Positions 26,315 to 35,843 are shown, numbered from the stretch's first letter. The stretch: 64,000 nucleotides of DNA from Microcaldota archaeon (GCA_021845575.1 JAJZVQ010000002.1:1-64000), one strand, 5' to 3'. Numbers and translations are program-made. The notes: generated from the letters alone by a model not told the origin.

Positions 26315-27112
26315 TTAAAAGCGCATAAAAGAAACAGGATCTTGCGTATTTACTTTATCTGATTGCTTAGAGGATATAGTTTTTTCGGATTTGAAGATTT
26401 TCTTTTCTTCGTACATTCTTTTGTCTGCAATTTTGAACATTTTTTCTGTAATCTCTTTAATTGTTTTTTCATCATATACCGAATCATTTATATCATGTAA
26501 AACTTCATGAACTGTGGAATAACCTGCTGAAGCACTAACCTTGATATCCGGTAAATTTATGTTTTTTTCTGCACACATTTTTTGAAATTCGTGATGTAAT
26601 TGCCTTTTAATCCTTTGTGCAACAATATGCGATTCCTTCATGTTTGCGTTGTCTATTATTACAACAAATTCGTCGCCACCTATCCTATATCCGTCAGTGT
26701 CCCCTTCTCTAGTATACTTTCTGATGGATTCTGAAAGGGAGTATAAGTATGTATCTCCGGCATCATGGCCGTACTTATCATTTATTTCTTTTAGGTTGTT
26801 GAGATCTAAAACGATTATGGCAGGGCCTTTGAGACCTATTACTCCATTCTGTTTCTCCCTTATATACCTAGAAACACTTGAGGATATATCTTTATTAAAT
26901 TTCTTTTTATTCCCTAATTTTGTTGAATCCTCGATGAGGCATTCCTTCCTAAGAATTTTGATAATTTCTTCATCCTCTTTGATTATCTCTAAAAGATCTA
27001 AAATTTGTTCGTTTAATGTGGCATTTGGCTTGGTTGTGACTTTTTCAATTTCTTTTTTTGTTGAATCCTCTATTTGGTTAGATGTTGTTGCTTTACTAAA
27101 TGTTGTATTCAT
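26315..27112 (-). CDS. GGDEF-domain protein (putative diguanylate cyclase)
   Basis: A 265-aa soluble protein: a helical N-terminus (about 1-60, coiled-coil-like) and a GGDEF domain (about 61-230). The active-site signature is exact, YRIGGDEFVVI (GGDEF at 145-149), and the metal/substrate loop reads VLDLNNLKEINDKYGHDAGD. The family makes cyclic di-GMP from two GTP. No canonical RxxD inhibitory site at the usual spacing and no sensor or membrane domain. GGDEF proteins are rare in archaea. It could instead be a c-di-GMP or other nucleotide enzyme with altered product. Divergent from the PD-(D/E)XK-like gene. Confidence 0.92.
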   Translation of the reverse strand: MNTTFSKATTSNQIEDSTKKEIEKVTTKPNATLNEQILDLLEIIKEDEEIIKILRKECLIEDSTKLGNKKKFNKDISSSVSRYIREKQNGVIGLKGPAIIVLDLNNLKEINDKYGHDAGDTYLYSLSESIRKYTREGDTDGYRIGGDEFVVIIDNANMKESHIVAQRIKRQLHHEFQKMCAEKNINLPDIKVSASAGYSTVHEVLHDINDSVYDEKTIKEITEKMFKIADKRMYEEKKIFKSEKTISSKQSDKVNTQDPVSFMRF

Positions 27113-27386
27113 AAAATTACCAATTATCTATAATAATGTATATTATTTTATGACATTTGATATATTTATATCTACCGATATTTTTTATATATCTGAAAAA
27201 CGGGGACCAATCCTTTGAATTATTTGGACTTGCTATTATAAGCAAAATTGATTTTTTATATTATTTTTATAGTATATCAGTATAGAGTACTAACATTTTG
27301 TAATTTTGTTTGACTTTTATATATGGCGATTTCAGTTTGCTATAAATACTTTTTGGATTAACTATAAATAAAAACGGTGTGGACTT

Positions 27387-28013
27387 TTGACCGTAACTGT
27401 ACTTAATAAAAAATTTGGATATGATTACAGTTCGATTATGAGAGGGGCAGAAAAAACTTCAACGAAAAACGCGTCTAATTTTGAGAAGAGAGTATCTAAG
27501 ATATTAGATTGCTTAGATATAAAATATACAAGAGAGCCTGTAATATTCAGCTATGAAGGTAAAAACAGGACATTGACCTTTAAACCTGATTTTCTCCTTG
27601 AAAATTTGATATTAAACAATAAAAAAATTGTTATTGAACCTCACGGAAAAAGGTTTTTTGATGAAAAATTTGTGATTAAATTAAACAAATTTATGAATTC
27701 CGAGGAACATGATAAATATTATTTGGTGTTGGTGACAGATGGGAAAACGGATAACATTGAAAAACGCATTAAAAAAAGAAATAAAAAATTGGGTATTGCG
27801 GATATCTGCGACGAGTTCATTGTTTCTAGTAAAGGTTCAAAGATAGAAAAACAACAAAAAATATATCTTCCTTTGATAAGAAAGTCAAGAAATGAATTGT
27901 CTGCAATCTATAAACAAATTGGCAAAAATATATACAACGAGAATGTTTTTATCTCGTTCTTACTTTCTATAGTTAATAAGAATAATGAGTACCAATTAAT
28001 CAGGCATGAATGA
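27387..28013 (+). CDS. Putative PD-(D/E)XK nuclease-like protein
   Basis: About 208 aa from TTG at 27387 (GGTGTGG upstream) or 191 aa from ATG at 27438. The arrangement FEKRVSKILDCLDIKYTREPVI, LTFKPDFLLEN, KKIVIEPHGK is the Glu ... Pro-Asp ... Glu-X-Lys-like pattern of PD-(D/E)XK endonucleases; the last motif is E-P-H-G-K, slightly unusual. The rest is basic and helical. Whether it is a nuclease for repair, restriction or something else is unknown. Confidence 0.6.
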   Translation: MTVTVLNKKFGYDYSSIMRGAEKTSTKNASNFEKRVSKILDCLDIKYTREPVIFSYEGKNRTLTFKPDFLLENLILNNKKIVIEPHGKRFFDEKFVIKLNKFMNSEEHDKYYLVLVTDGKTDNIEKRIKKRNKKLGIADICDEFIVSSKGSKIEKQQKIYLPLIRKSRNELSAIYKQIGKNIYNENVFISFLLSIVNKNNEYQLIRHE

Positions 28014-28040
28014 ATTTATATTGAATAGGTAGATGTACGC

Positions 28041-29225
28041 CTAATTTTGTGCTTTTGGATTGTTGATTTTTGAATTGAGTTTATGCGGATTGGTCGTATC
28101 AAAATACGAATCAATGAACCAATCCATTTTTCCTTTAAGTGTTTGCCACGCAAAATATTTCATATTCATTTTCATGAAGTAATTGAATCTGCTCGGCTTA
28201 AGTTTCACTACTGGCTCGGTATATGACCCTATTACAAATGTTGCCTTGGAGTATCCAACTTCCAGGGGGCAGTGGGTTCTCCCGTTGAATTTTGCGTCTT
28301 CTCCGTTTAACCTTTGTGCAACAACTTTGGATTCTAAATGTACGGTGACTCCGGATTTGGATGTTTGTATGTTTGTGGCGTCACCTATGCAGTATGCATC
28401 GTCATAATCGCCTATCAATAGGGTTTCTTTATTAGTTTTTACGAAACCGTCATCGTCACAATAATCTTTAACTATATTTGAACCTGCGTGCGGGGGTACA
28501 AGTGCGGCTAAGTCATATTTCAAGGCATCGCCTTCAATAGACTTGATTGTCTGGTTTTTGATATCTATTTCTTCCACATCATAAAATGTCGCTATTTCTA
28601 TTTTTCTGCTTTTCATTATCGGTTCCACTATCTCGTTCATTGGTTCGGCGGGATATGGGCGGGGAAATGGAGTTATAAATGTGATATTGGTTTTTTCCCT
28701 GATTCTTTTATTATTCGCGTATTCCTCGAACATCAATACCGCTTCCACTGGCGAGGGAGGACATTTGTATATAGGGTACGTTGGCCCGATTATTACATTT
28801 CCGCCTTTGAACGCTTTTACATTATTCCACAATTTTGAAGCTTCTTCTGAGCCACTATGAAAGTCCCCGAATCTATCATGCAGTGCTTTGTGCCCCGGAA
28901 TTTTGTCGTAGTCGCCACGGCTTCCGGTATCAATAACCACAAAGTCATACTGCAATTTCGTATCATCCTCAAGTTTAATGTGCCTGTTGTCTAAATCCAC
29001 TTCTTTTGCCTTTTTTATTATGAGTTTTGCTTTTGATGGCAGTAGCTTGCGTTTTTCTATGCTTTTTTCTTTCTTGCCTTCGAATGCCATATGCAATTGC
29101 CATGGTTGGAAATAATGCATTGTTTGACTGTCGATTAGGGTTATCTCAAATTCTTTGTTCTTTATGAGCCTATTCGCGAGCATTATTCCTCCATCGCCGC
29201 AGCCCACAATACATACTTTCTTCAT
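28041..29225 (-). CDS. sqr: Sulfide:quinone oxidoreductase-like flavoprotein
   Basis: A 394-aa FAD protein: Rossmann motif VGCGDGGIMLANRLI at 7-21, a second motif in YCIGDATNIQTSKSGVTVH, and a conserved redox Cys in YPIYKCPPSPVEA (about residue 155) that in SQR takes sulfane sulfur. The C-terminal amphipathic segment (FNYFMKMNMKYFAWQTLKGKM) fits monotopic membrane binding. It would oxidise sulfide and reduce quinone. Third gene of a dsrE-tusA-sqr operon. A general NADH dehydrogenase-like function is the alternative. Confidence 0.87.
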   Translation of the reverse strand: MKKVCIVGCGDGGIMLANRLIKNKEFEITLIDSQTMHYFQPWQLHMAFEGKKEKSIEKRKLLPSKAKLIIKKAKEVDLDNRHIKLEDDTKLQYDFVVIDTGSRGDYDKIPGHKALHDRFGDFHSGSEEASKLWNNVKAFKGGNVIIGPTYPIYKCPPSPVEAVLMFEEYANNKRIREKTNITFITPFPRPYPAEPMNEIVEPIMKSRKIEIATFYDVEEIDIKNQTIKSIEGDALKYDLAALVPPHAGSNIVKDYCDDDGFVKTNKETLLIGDYDDAYCIGDATNIQTSKSGVTVHLESKVVAQRLNGEDAKFNGRTHCPLEVGYSKATFVIGSYTEPVVKLKPSRFNYFMKMNMKYFAWQTLKGKMDWFIDSYFDTTNPHKLNSKINNPKAQN

Positions 29226-29230
29226 CGTAC

Positions 29231-29467
29231 CTACCTGTTAAGAATCTTAAAGGTTATTTTTATGACCCCGTTTTCTTCTTTTACACTTAAAATCTGATTG
29301 TGCGACCTTTCTGCCCAAGCTTGGGCATCGGATTTTATACCCTGATCGGTTGCCCATATTTCTATTATATCCCCAATTTTGGAATTTCTGTACGCTTTAG
29401 ATAATTCGGTTATAGGGCCTGGACAGGCGGACCCGCGCGCGTCTATTACTTTTTTTTCTTCCGACAT
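29231..29467 (-). CDS. tusA: TusA-family sulfur carrier
   Basis: A 78-aa protein with the sulfur-carrying motif SACPGPITEL; the Cys holds the persulfide. The sequence DARGSACPGPITEL opens the domain and the fold ends with GVIKITFKI. GTG at 29473 is the alternative start. It sits between dsrE and sqr, with 5-16 base gaps, so the three probably pass sulfur between them. Confidence 0.92.
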   Translation of the reverse strand: MSEEKKVIDARGSACPGPITELSKAYRNSKIGDIIEIWATDQGIKSDAQAWAERSHNQILSVKEENGVIKITFKILNR

Positions 29468-29482
29468 TGCCACCCGCCTGTT

Positions 29483-29890
29483 TTATATAAATATTATCTG
29501 CCCGCTAGAAGACTTCTGAAGAAATGTTGCCGCGCCAACTATTTCGTCTATTAAGTTACTCATATCTGTTTTATTTAAATTTAGTACAGTTGACATTGCA
29601 GAACACGCAAATATTTTTGCGCCGAGTTCCTTTGCTTCTTTTAGCATTTTGTCCCAGGTGGGCATATTCGCATGTTCCATGCCTTTCATAAAATCTGGTG
29701 CCATTTTTGTGAATTCTGCTGGAAATGGAAGTATTGGGGGGTTTTTGGTGAAACCGAGCAAAGCAAAACCCGTGACGAATATATTTACTTCGTACCCCAT
29801 TGCGGCCGCTGCCTGAGACAAGATGCCTAAAGGAATAAATTTATCTGCAGTGCCACTGAACATTATTATAGAAAACTTATTAGATTCCAT
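29483..29890 (-). CDS. DsrE-family sulfur relay protein
   Basis: A 135-aa DsrE/DsrF-like protein. It opens with IIMFSGTADKFIPLGILSQAAAAMGYEV and has the conserved Cys in KIFACSAMSTVLN, which in DsrE-type proteins receives persulfide sulfur; the FALLGFTKNPP part matches the DsrE2-like group often next to tusA. Start ATG at 29890 with GGGTGA 5-6 bases upstream; a TTG 12 bases before is less likely. First gene of the sulfur operon. Confidence 0.88.
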   Translation of the reverse strand: MESNKFSIIMFSGTADKFIPLGILSQAAAAMGYEVNIFVTGFALLGFTKNPPILPFPAEFTKMAPDFMKGMEHANMPTWDKMLKEAKELGAKIFACSAMSTVLNLNKTDMSNLIDEIVGAATFLQKSSSGQIIFI

Positions 29891-29983
29891 TATTTCACCC
29901 AATTTATATGTTGATATATATTATTAAATAATAGAATGTTTTTAATTCTTTTTTAGATATAATCTTATAAAGGAAGTGGTTTT

Positions 29984-31042
29984 ATGATAAAGGAAAATAA
30001 TGTAAGCATTGATGATGAGGAAATTCTTAAATTTATAGAAAGCGCAAAGCCAAAAATATACGTTGTAGGTTCAGGTGGAAGCGGTAGCAACACTGTAAAT
30101 AGGTTATCGGAAATAAAAGTTGATGGGGCAACGCTTGTTGCCATGAATACGGATGCACCCCATCTAGTAAAGATAAAATCTGAAAGGAAACTTCTTTTGG
30201 GGAAAAAGTTAACTAGAGGGTTGGGAGCAGGAAGTGATATAAAGGTGGGAGAAGAAGCAGCTCTTGAAAGCAGGGAAGAAATAAAACATATGCTTAACGA
30301 TGCCCAGCTCGTATTTGTTACTTGTGGGCTTGGCGGGGGAACGGGTACAGGATCGGTAGCCACAATAACGCATGAAGCGAAGGAGGCAGGTGCTCTTACT
30401 GTAGATATATTGACACTTCCTTTTTCAAGCGAGGGCCCAGTTAGAATGAAAAATGCGCTGGAAGGTCTTTCAAAAATCAAAAAGGTCGCAGATACGATAT
30501 TAGTTATACCTAATGATAAATTGCTCTCTGTGGCTCCTGACATGCCGTTGAATATGGCGTTTAGGATTTCGGATGAGGTATTGGCCAGTTCTGCAAAGGG
30601 TATCATAGAAATGGTAACAAAGCCAGGGTTGGTAAACATAGATTTTGCGGATTTGAAAACGGTGCTAAAGGATTCTGGGTATGCAGTTATAGGGATTGGA
30701 GAAGGCATGGACGGAAGCGATGGAACGAACAGGGCGGTGATAGCGGTCGAAAATGCGCTAAAGAGCCCTCTCCTTGACGCAGATTTATCAACAGCAAAAA
30801 AGGCATTGGTTAATGTTATTGGAGGCTCAAATCTTACGCTAAGGGAAGCAGAATCTATCTTTAGGGAAGTCGCTGATAGGATAAACCCCGAAGCTATGCT
30901 AAAGTGGGGAGCGAGAATAGACGAAGATATGAAGAAGGATTCGGTAAAGGTTATGGTTGTCATCAGTGGGGTCGAATTTCCTAACTATGCCGAGACCCTT
31001 GGAAAGGGTGTTGAGGGTAATCTTGGAGTCGATGAAGTCTGA
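29984..31042 (+). CDS. ftsZ: Cell division protein FtsZ
   Basis: A 352-aa tubulin-fold GTPase that forms the division ring. The GTP loop is exact: GLGGGTGTG (115-123); the N-terminal VVGSGGSGSNTVNRL and MNTD precede it, and the T7 loop is NIDFADLKTVL, the Asp needed for hydrolysis of the next subunit's GTP. The usual flexible C-terminal tail is very short. Ribosome site GGAAGTGG before the ATG. Monocistronic; divergent from the sulfur operon. Confidence 0.96.
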   Translation: MIKENNVSIDDEEILKFIESAKPKIYVVGSGGSGSNTVNRLSEIKVDGATLVAMNTDAPHLVKIKSERKLLLGKKLTRGLGAGSDIKVGEEAALESREEIKHMLNDAQLVFVTCGLGGGTGTGSVATITHEAKEAGALTVDILTLPFSSEGPVRMKNALEGLSKIKKVADTILVIPNDKLLSVAPDMPLNMAFRISDEVLASSAKGIIEMVTKPGLVNIDFADLKTVLKDSGYAVIGIGEGMDGSDGTNRAVIAVENALKSPLLDADLSTAKKALVNVIGGSNLTLREAESIFREVADRINPEAMLKWGARIDEDMKKDSVKVMVVISGVEFPNYAETLGKGVEGNLGVDEV

Positions 31043-31097
31043 TATTTATTCTGAATAGATCAAAAGTATAATTATGTTTTTGGTCAGGGCATCGTCT

Positions 31098-32624
31098 TTA
31101 TGTTGTATTTGCAGTTGCATTTGTGTATACTTGAATTAGATACGGGATGCTTTCGAATATTGGGCCATAAGTAAAGCCTTTGCCCGGATTGATTATTCCA
31201 AGCTTGTTGCTGACAACTTTATGCATTGGTATTTCGATATAATAACTCATATCCTCTTTTAAAGTGACATTTGTAGAGGTATTTGTAATTATGGTGTAAT
31301 AAACGCAATTCGGATTTTTGGTCATATTTATTGTCCAATTTGTGAATCCTATTTTACTCCTATAACTTTCATTCATGAAGCTTGATAGGTAATTGTTATA
31401 ATCCGCTGGGACGCCTGCAATCGCTTTGGAGAAATTTTTTGTGGAATTCATGAGGAAAAGACTTATAGGCATTGTTGAATTTATCTGAAGTTTAAAAACA
31501 CTAATGTTTGCCTCAGGGCATAATGTCTGTGGCAGATAATATGGGGATATTGTCATTTTTGTTTTTTTGGAGCCGTTTTCGAGTTGTAGAATGGAATAAT
31601 TTAGGGTTTTGTTTACGTTTTTGTAATTGGCGTTAACTATTGCAGAAATATTGTAATAAACCGTTGTGGAGTTCTTTTTCAAATCCAGAAATTCCTTGTT
31701 TGGTAGTTGTTTCAGTGTTTCGTTGAATGTTGTGTTATAAGGAAAAAAGTAAACATTGATATCGCTTGCGCTCGTATTTAGTATGAACTGAGAGATGTTA
31801 TTTATATTGCTTTCGGGCGAGATATACGCATTCAACTCTTTTCCGTTTGAAAAAAATCTGATATTATTAAGGTTGTAATTTTCAAAAGATGAAAAATTCT
31901 TCGGATTGAATGTGATATAAATTAATCCGCTGTAATTATTATCGATATGCATTGTTGCATACGGGATATTTCCTATCATTAGTTGATAATTCACGGGCCA
32001 AAACGGATAGAATAGAATTATGACGGCAATAAAAAGAGCCGCTAAAGAATACGGTTTTTTGTGGCTTGATATATTTTTTGATATCCTTGTCGATATTTTT
32101 GTTATTTTTTTCTCGCCAATTGCCATCCCTATTAAAATTCCAAAAACGGTGCTTATTAGCAGATAATATCCTACTATCGCAATATTGATGATAAAATCCT
32201 GGTAGGTATACAATTTTAGGATGTAAAATAAAATCGGAAGGAACGCAGCTAAAAATATATAAAATTTGTATTTTCCGAAAAGCTCAAATTTTAATGCTGT
32301 TGCCAACACGGCAAAGGCAACCAATGAATATAATGCGATATACGCTACCATTCCAGAATAAATAATTGCAGAAGATATTATGAAAATTATAGACAATGCG
32401 ATCATGTGCTCGATAAAATCTGGGAGGAACGCCAAAATGAAGGCAAAAATTATAAAAATAATAAAAGAATAAAGTATAAACAGGGGGTTGTTTAATATTA
32501 CGAAATAAGAGATAAAGGAAAGAATTATTATAAGATACAATAATACTGCGGCAAATCCCACCGCACTTGACCATTTTGACAATATACTTTTGTCTGCCGC
32601 TTTCTTACTTGCCAAATTTATCAC
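31098..32624 (-). CDS. Multi-spanning membrane protein with a sequon-rich extracellular domain
   Basis: A 508-aa protein. Residues about 20-215 contain six or seven hydrophobic helices, then a large C-terminal part (about 220-508) with many Asn-X-Ser/Thr sites (for example NTSASD, NYSGL, NMTKN) and few cysteines. No known family recognised. It probably sits in the cytoplasmic membrane with a glycosylated outer domain. Stands alone between ftsZ and the ribosomal cluster. Confidence 0.75.
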   Translation of the reverse strand: MINLASKKAADKSILSKWSSAVGFAAVLLYLIIILSFISYFVILNNPLFILYSFIIFIIFAFILAFLPDFIEHMIALSIIFIISSAIIYSGMVAYIALYSLVAFAVLATALKFELFGKYKFYIFLAAFLPILFYILKLYTYQDFIINIAIVGYYLLISTVFGILIGMAIGEKKITKISTRISKNISSHKKPYSLAALFIAVIILFYPFWPVNYQLMIGNIPYATMHIDNNYSGLIYITFNPKNFSSFENYNLNNIRFFSNGKELNAYISPESNINNISQFILNTSASDINVYFFPYNTTFNETLKQLPNKEFLDLKKNSTTVYYNISAIVNANYKNVNKTLNYSILQLENGSKKTKMTISPYYLPQTLCPEANISVFKLQINSTMPISLFLMNSTKNFSKAIAGVPADYNNYLSSFMNESYRSKIGFTNWTINMTKNPNCVYYTIITNTSTNVTLKEDMSYYIEIPMHKVVSNKLGIINPGKGFTYGPIFESIPYLIQVYTNATANTT

Positions 32625-32697
32625 TGGAACATATAAAGGTATTATAGCAAATCCGCAAGGTATACGATTATCGGATTTTACGGCGGGTTATTGAGGA

Positions 32698-32862
32698 TCA
32701 TTGTTTTTTGATTTTCGCTTCTTTTGCATTGAACTTCCTTTTTAACTTCACGTTGTTGGTAAAGCATCTGCCCGAGCAGTAGTATTTTATTGCCCCTGTA
32801 TTGTAAACATACATTAGCCCTCTCCCTTTTTTTATCTCTGATGAACAATATGAACATTTCAT
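32698..32862 (-). CDS. rpl24e: 50S ribosomal protein L24e
   Basis: A short gene of 54 codons. The product starts MKCSYCSSEIKKGRGLMYVY and continues with YYCSGRCFTNN, giving the CxxC ... CxxxC zinc-ribbon of L24e with the conserved GRG.MYV strand. It lies 18 bases after the S28e stop and completes the L7Ae-S28e-L24e cluster common in archaea. Confidence 0.93.
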   Translation of the reverse strand: MKCSYCSSEIKKGRGLMYVYNTGAIKYYCSGRCFTNNVKLKRKFNAKEAKIKKQ

Positions 32863-32880
32863 AAATATCATTTATTTGGT

Positions 32881-33144
32881 TTATTTTACCTTTATCTCTT
32901 TTGCTTCCCTGCTTGTATCTGGAAGTCTTATTACATCCCCTATTTTTATAGAGCCAAGCACATTTCTTCTTATAACCCTGTCCTTATCCCTTCCTTCGAG
33001 GATCCTGCAGCTTATCGAATATATCTCTCCATATATTCCGGTTTTTTTCCTCCTTTCTACTTCGACAATTTCTGCTAAAAATCCTGAGAATTGCTTTTCG
33101 CTGGTTGTTGCTTCTTTTTGCTTTTCGTTTTTATCTTCCGGCAT
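32881..33144 (-). CDS. rps28e: 30S ribosomal protein S28e
   Basis: An 87-aa S1-fold protein. The core has FLAEIVEVERRKKTGIYGEI, then CRILEGRDKDRVIRRNVLG and IGDVIRLPDTSREAKEI, clear S28e blocks. About 18 extra charged residues lie at the N-terminus. Second gene of the L7Ae-S28e-L24e set. Confidence 0.94.
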   Translation of the reverse strand: MPEDKNEKQKEATTSEKQFSGFLAEIVEVERRKKTGIYGEIYSISCRILEGRDKDRVIRRNVLGSIKIGDVIRLPDTSREAKEIKVK

Positions 33145-33165
33145 TGCATGGCACCTTTTTTATTT

Positions 33166-33525
33166 TTATGCTTTCCCCGTAACCATTGATATTATCCCTT
33201 TTATTTCGTTTTCTGCTTTTCCGGCGTTTTCGACTGCTATTACAGTACAGGGAACATTCAGGCCAATTGACTTTCCAAGCTCATCCTTTTTTGGGACGTA
33301 TGTGTACGAAACCTTTTTTTGCTCACATAATGTTGGTATATGCATTACAACTTCTTCAGGGGTTACGTCAGCAGCTATTACAACAAATGTTGCAAGCCCC
33401 CTTTCAATGCTTTTTGTTACCTCATTAACTCCTTTGCGTATGTTGCCTGAAGTTTTTGCGAGCTGCAGTACTTCATAGGTCTTCTTCGCGACCTCCTCTG
33501 AAACTTCAAATTTTATATATGTCAT
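33166..33525 (-). CDS. rpl7ae: 50S ribosomal protein L7Ae
   Basis: A 119-aa kink-turn-binding protein, part of the large subunit and also of C/D and H/ACA RNPs and RNase P in archaea. Seen are GNIRKGVNEVTKSIERGLA, VVIAADVTPEEVV and LPTLCEQKKVSYTYVPKK-like HIPTLCEQKKVSYTYV. First gene of its cluster, just downstream of EF-2 with an 82-base gap. Confidence 0.95.
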   Translation of the reverse strand: MTYIKFEVSEEVAKKTYEVLQLAKTSGNIRKGVNEVTKSIERGLATFVVIAADVTPEEVVMHIPTLCEQKKVSYTYVPKKDELGKSIGLNVPCTVIAVENAGKAENEIKGIISMVTGKA

Positions 33526-33607
33526 AAAAACACCTTGAATTTTAATATTTGTTTGAGAATCTATTTAAAAGTGTTGCACATGCAACTAACTTTATTTACT
33601 TGTTTTG

Positions 33608-35797
33608 CTAATCCATGAATTCTTCCGCTTTCGGAGGTTCTGGGGGCTGGCCCTTTCTCGTCCTTATTTCCCTAACGATTTTTATTTGCAAATCCTTGGG
33701 TAATTTTTCGTATCCTGCGAATTCTGGGTACCATATCGCCCTTCCTTGAGTTAGACTCCTCAAATCGTTTGAAAAACCTTTTATTACTTCTGACACTGGC
33801 ATTTTTGCGACTATTGTCACAAGATCTCTGTCTTGTCCCACTGTCAAAATCTGTCCTCTCCTGCTTTGCAGAAATGAAATTACTTCTGACATAGTGTCTT
33901 GAGGTATATTTATTGTATAATTCTGTTTAGGTTCGAGAAGCACGGTGTTCGACATTAACATGCCGGCGTATATCGCATTCCTTATGGCAGGTATTATCTG
34001 CGCGGGTCCCCTATGAACCGGATCTTCGTGTATGGTTGCATCTGTTATGCTTACTTGGACACCTACGCATTTTTCCCTTGCCAATGGCCCATCCTTCATG
34101 GCATTGTTGAAGCCGTCAATAAGCAGTTCCATTACCTCGTTTAGGTACTGCACGCCGTGAGTTGCATCGACAAGGATATTTCTATTTGTTACTTGGACTA
34201 CGCCTTTCGCTGTCTGCCTGTCAAGGCCAGCCTTTATGAATTCTTCTATCGCGGACTGCCCCTTCGGCTTACCTTCCCTTATTTTTCCCTCGTCAAGTGC
34301 CTTTTGCACTCCTTCGGGAAGCGGCTCGACGGTTATATAAAATCTTGAATGCTTGTTGGGTGATTTTCCCATTGATTCTGATTTTCCTTCCACTGTTTCA
34401 TTGTACACTACTATCGGTTCGCTCGTCAAAATAGGGATATTGAAATCGTCCCTGAGTTTTTGCTCTTTTATTTCAAGGTGCAGTTCTCCCATTCCGCTTA
34501 TGAGGTGTTCTCCTGTTTCTTGGTTAATCTCTACTATTATTGTCGGATCTTCCTTCTGCATGAGCTTCAGCGCTTCTATAAGTTTTGTTGTGTCCTTCGG
34601 ATCCTTGGGTTCTATCGCTTTTGTCACGACGGGCTTGGAATAGTGTATAATCTGCTCGAAAGGATCTATGACATTCTCACTTAGTGTGTCTCCTACGGTA
34701 GGATCTTTTAAACCGACGATTGCGGCTATGTTACCTGCTGAAATAGAATCCACTGTTATTTTGTTAGGTCCCATATATACTGCTACTTGTTGCACTCTTT
34801 GCTTTGCCTGCCTCCCCGATAAGTTAAATTCCATGCCCTTCTTTACGGAACCTGAAAAAACCCTGCCAATGGCGACTTCCCCACTATGCGGGTCATATAT
34901 TACCTTAAATATTACTATATTGGTTTTCGCATTTATTTCTGCGTTTACCATAGCAATTCCGTCTTCACTTTCTATAGGGCCATGCCAAATTTGGGGAATC
35001 CTGTATGGTTGTGCTTCTTTTGGATTTGGAAGATGTTTTAATATCATTGGCATTACGGTATCTTCTATTGGTGCTATTTCTTCTAATTTTGCCTCGTTTC
35101 CTTCGGCAGTATAAGCAAATACATCCTTGAATGAAACCTTTTTTTCTTTCATTACGTCAATTGATACTGCCCACCTTTTCATTGCGGAGCCAAAGCATAC
35201 GCTTCCATTTTCAACGCTTACTTTCCATTTATCCACAAACTCTATAGGAGCATATTCCTCAATAAGCCTGTTTATATTAGTTATGAGATCTGTCAATCTC
35301 TGTTGTGTCTGTTCCGGGGTTAGCCTCAATTCATTGAGAAGCCTATCTACCTTATTGACAAACAATACCGGCTTTGCTTTTTCCTTCATCGCCTGCCTTA
35401 ACACAGTTTCAGTCTGGGGCATTATCCCTTCAACAGGATCGACAACCAATACTACTCCATCAACTGCCCTCATGGAACGGGTTACGTCGCCCCCGAAATC
35501 TACGTGTCCTGGCGTATCAATAAGATTTATTATAAAATCCTTTTTATCATATTCAAAACCTAAAGAGATATATGCAGATTTGACAGTCATTCTGCGCTCC
35601 TTTTCCACTTCTTCATAGTTTGTGTATAAAACATCCCCGGCTGAAGATTTTGGGATAATTCCTGCTTTTGCAAGCAATGAATCCGTCAATGTGGTCTTCC
35701 CATGGTGAACGTGCGCTATTATTGCAATATTCCTTATGTTTTCGATGTTTCCCATTATCTTTGCGATTTCTTCTACAATAAACTCTTTTCTTGCCAT
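33608..35797 (-). CDS. fusA: Translation elongation factor 2 (EF-2)
   Basis: A 729-aa translocase GTPase. The G motifs are AHVHHGKTTLTDSLL (P-loop), DTPGHVDFGGDV and NKVDRL. Domains II-V follow, with the diphthamide loop near the end: TIHEDPVHRGPAQIIPA, where the His is modified. Dph6 and diphthine synthase are both encoded in the window. Last gene of the L30e-S12-S7-EF-2 operon, the archaeal counterpart of str. Confidence 0.97.
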   Translation of the reverse strand: MARKEFIVEEIAKIMGNIENIRNIAIIAHVHHGKTTLTDSLLAKAGIIPKSSAGDVLYTNYEEVEKERRMTVKSAYISLGFEYDKKDFIINLIDTPGHVDFGGDVTRSMRAVDGVVLVVDPVEGIMPQTETVLRQAMKEKAKPVLFVNKVDRLLNELRLTPEQTQQRLTDLITNINRLIEEYAPIEFVDKWKVSVENGSVCFGSAMKRWAVSIDVMKEKKVSFKDVFAYTAEGNEAKLEEIAPIEDTVMPMILKHLPNPKEAQPYRIPQIWHGPIESEDGIAMVNAEINAKTNIVIFKVIYDPHSGEVAIGRVFSGSVKKGMEFNLSGRQAKQRVQQVAVYMGPNKITVDSISAGNIAAIVGLKDPTVGDTLSENVIDPFEQIIHYSKPVVTKAIEPKDPKDTTKLIEALKLMQKEDPTIIVEINQETGEHLISGMGELHLEIKEQKLRDDFNIPILTSEPIVVYNETVEGKSESMGKSPNKHSRFYITVEPLPEGVQKALDEGKIREGKPKGQSAIEEFIKAGLDRQTAKGVVQVTNRNILVDATHGVQYLNEVMELLIDGFNNAMKDGPLAREKCVGVQVSITDATIHEDPVHRGPAQIIPAIRNAIYAGMLMSNTVLLEPKQNYTINIPQDTMSEVISFLQSRRGQILTVGQDRDLVTIVAKMPVSEVIKGFSNDLRSLTQGRAIWYPEFAGYEKLPKDLQIKIVREIRTRKGQPPEPPKAEEFMD

Positions 35798-35843
35798 GTG
35801 TACACCAATTATTTGTCATTTACGGATTAGGGAATGGGCGATA

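Noticed and set aside
32284-32574. Cys/Tyr-rich frame on the minus strand within the 508-aa membrane protein
   Set aside because: It is the shadow of the hydrophobic gene in another frame; no independent start site or conserved pattern.
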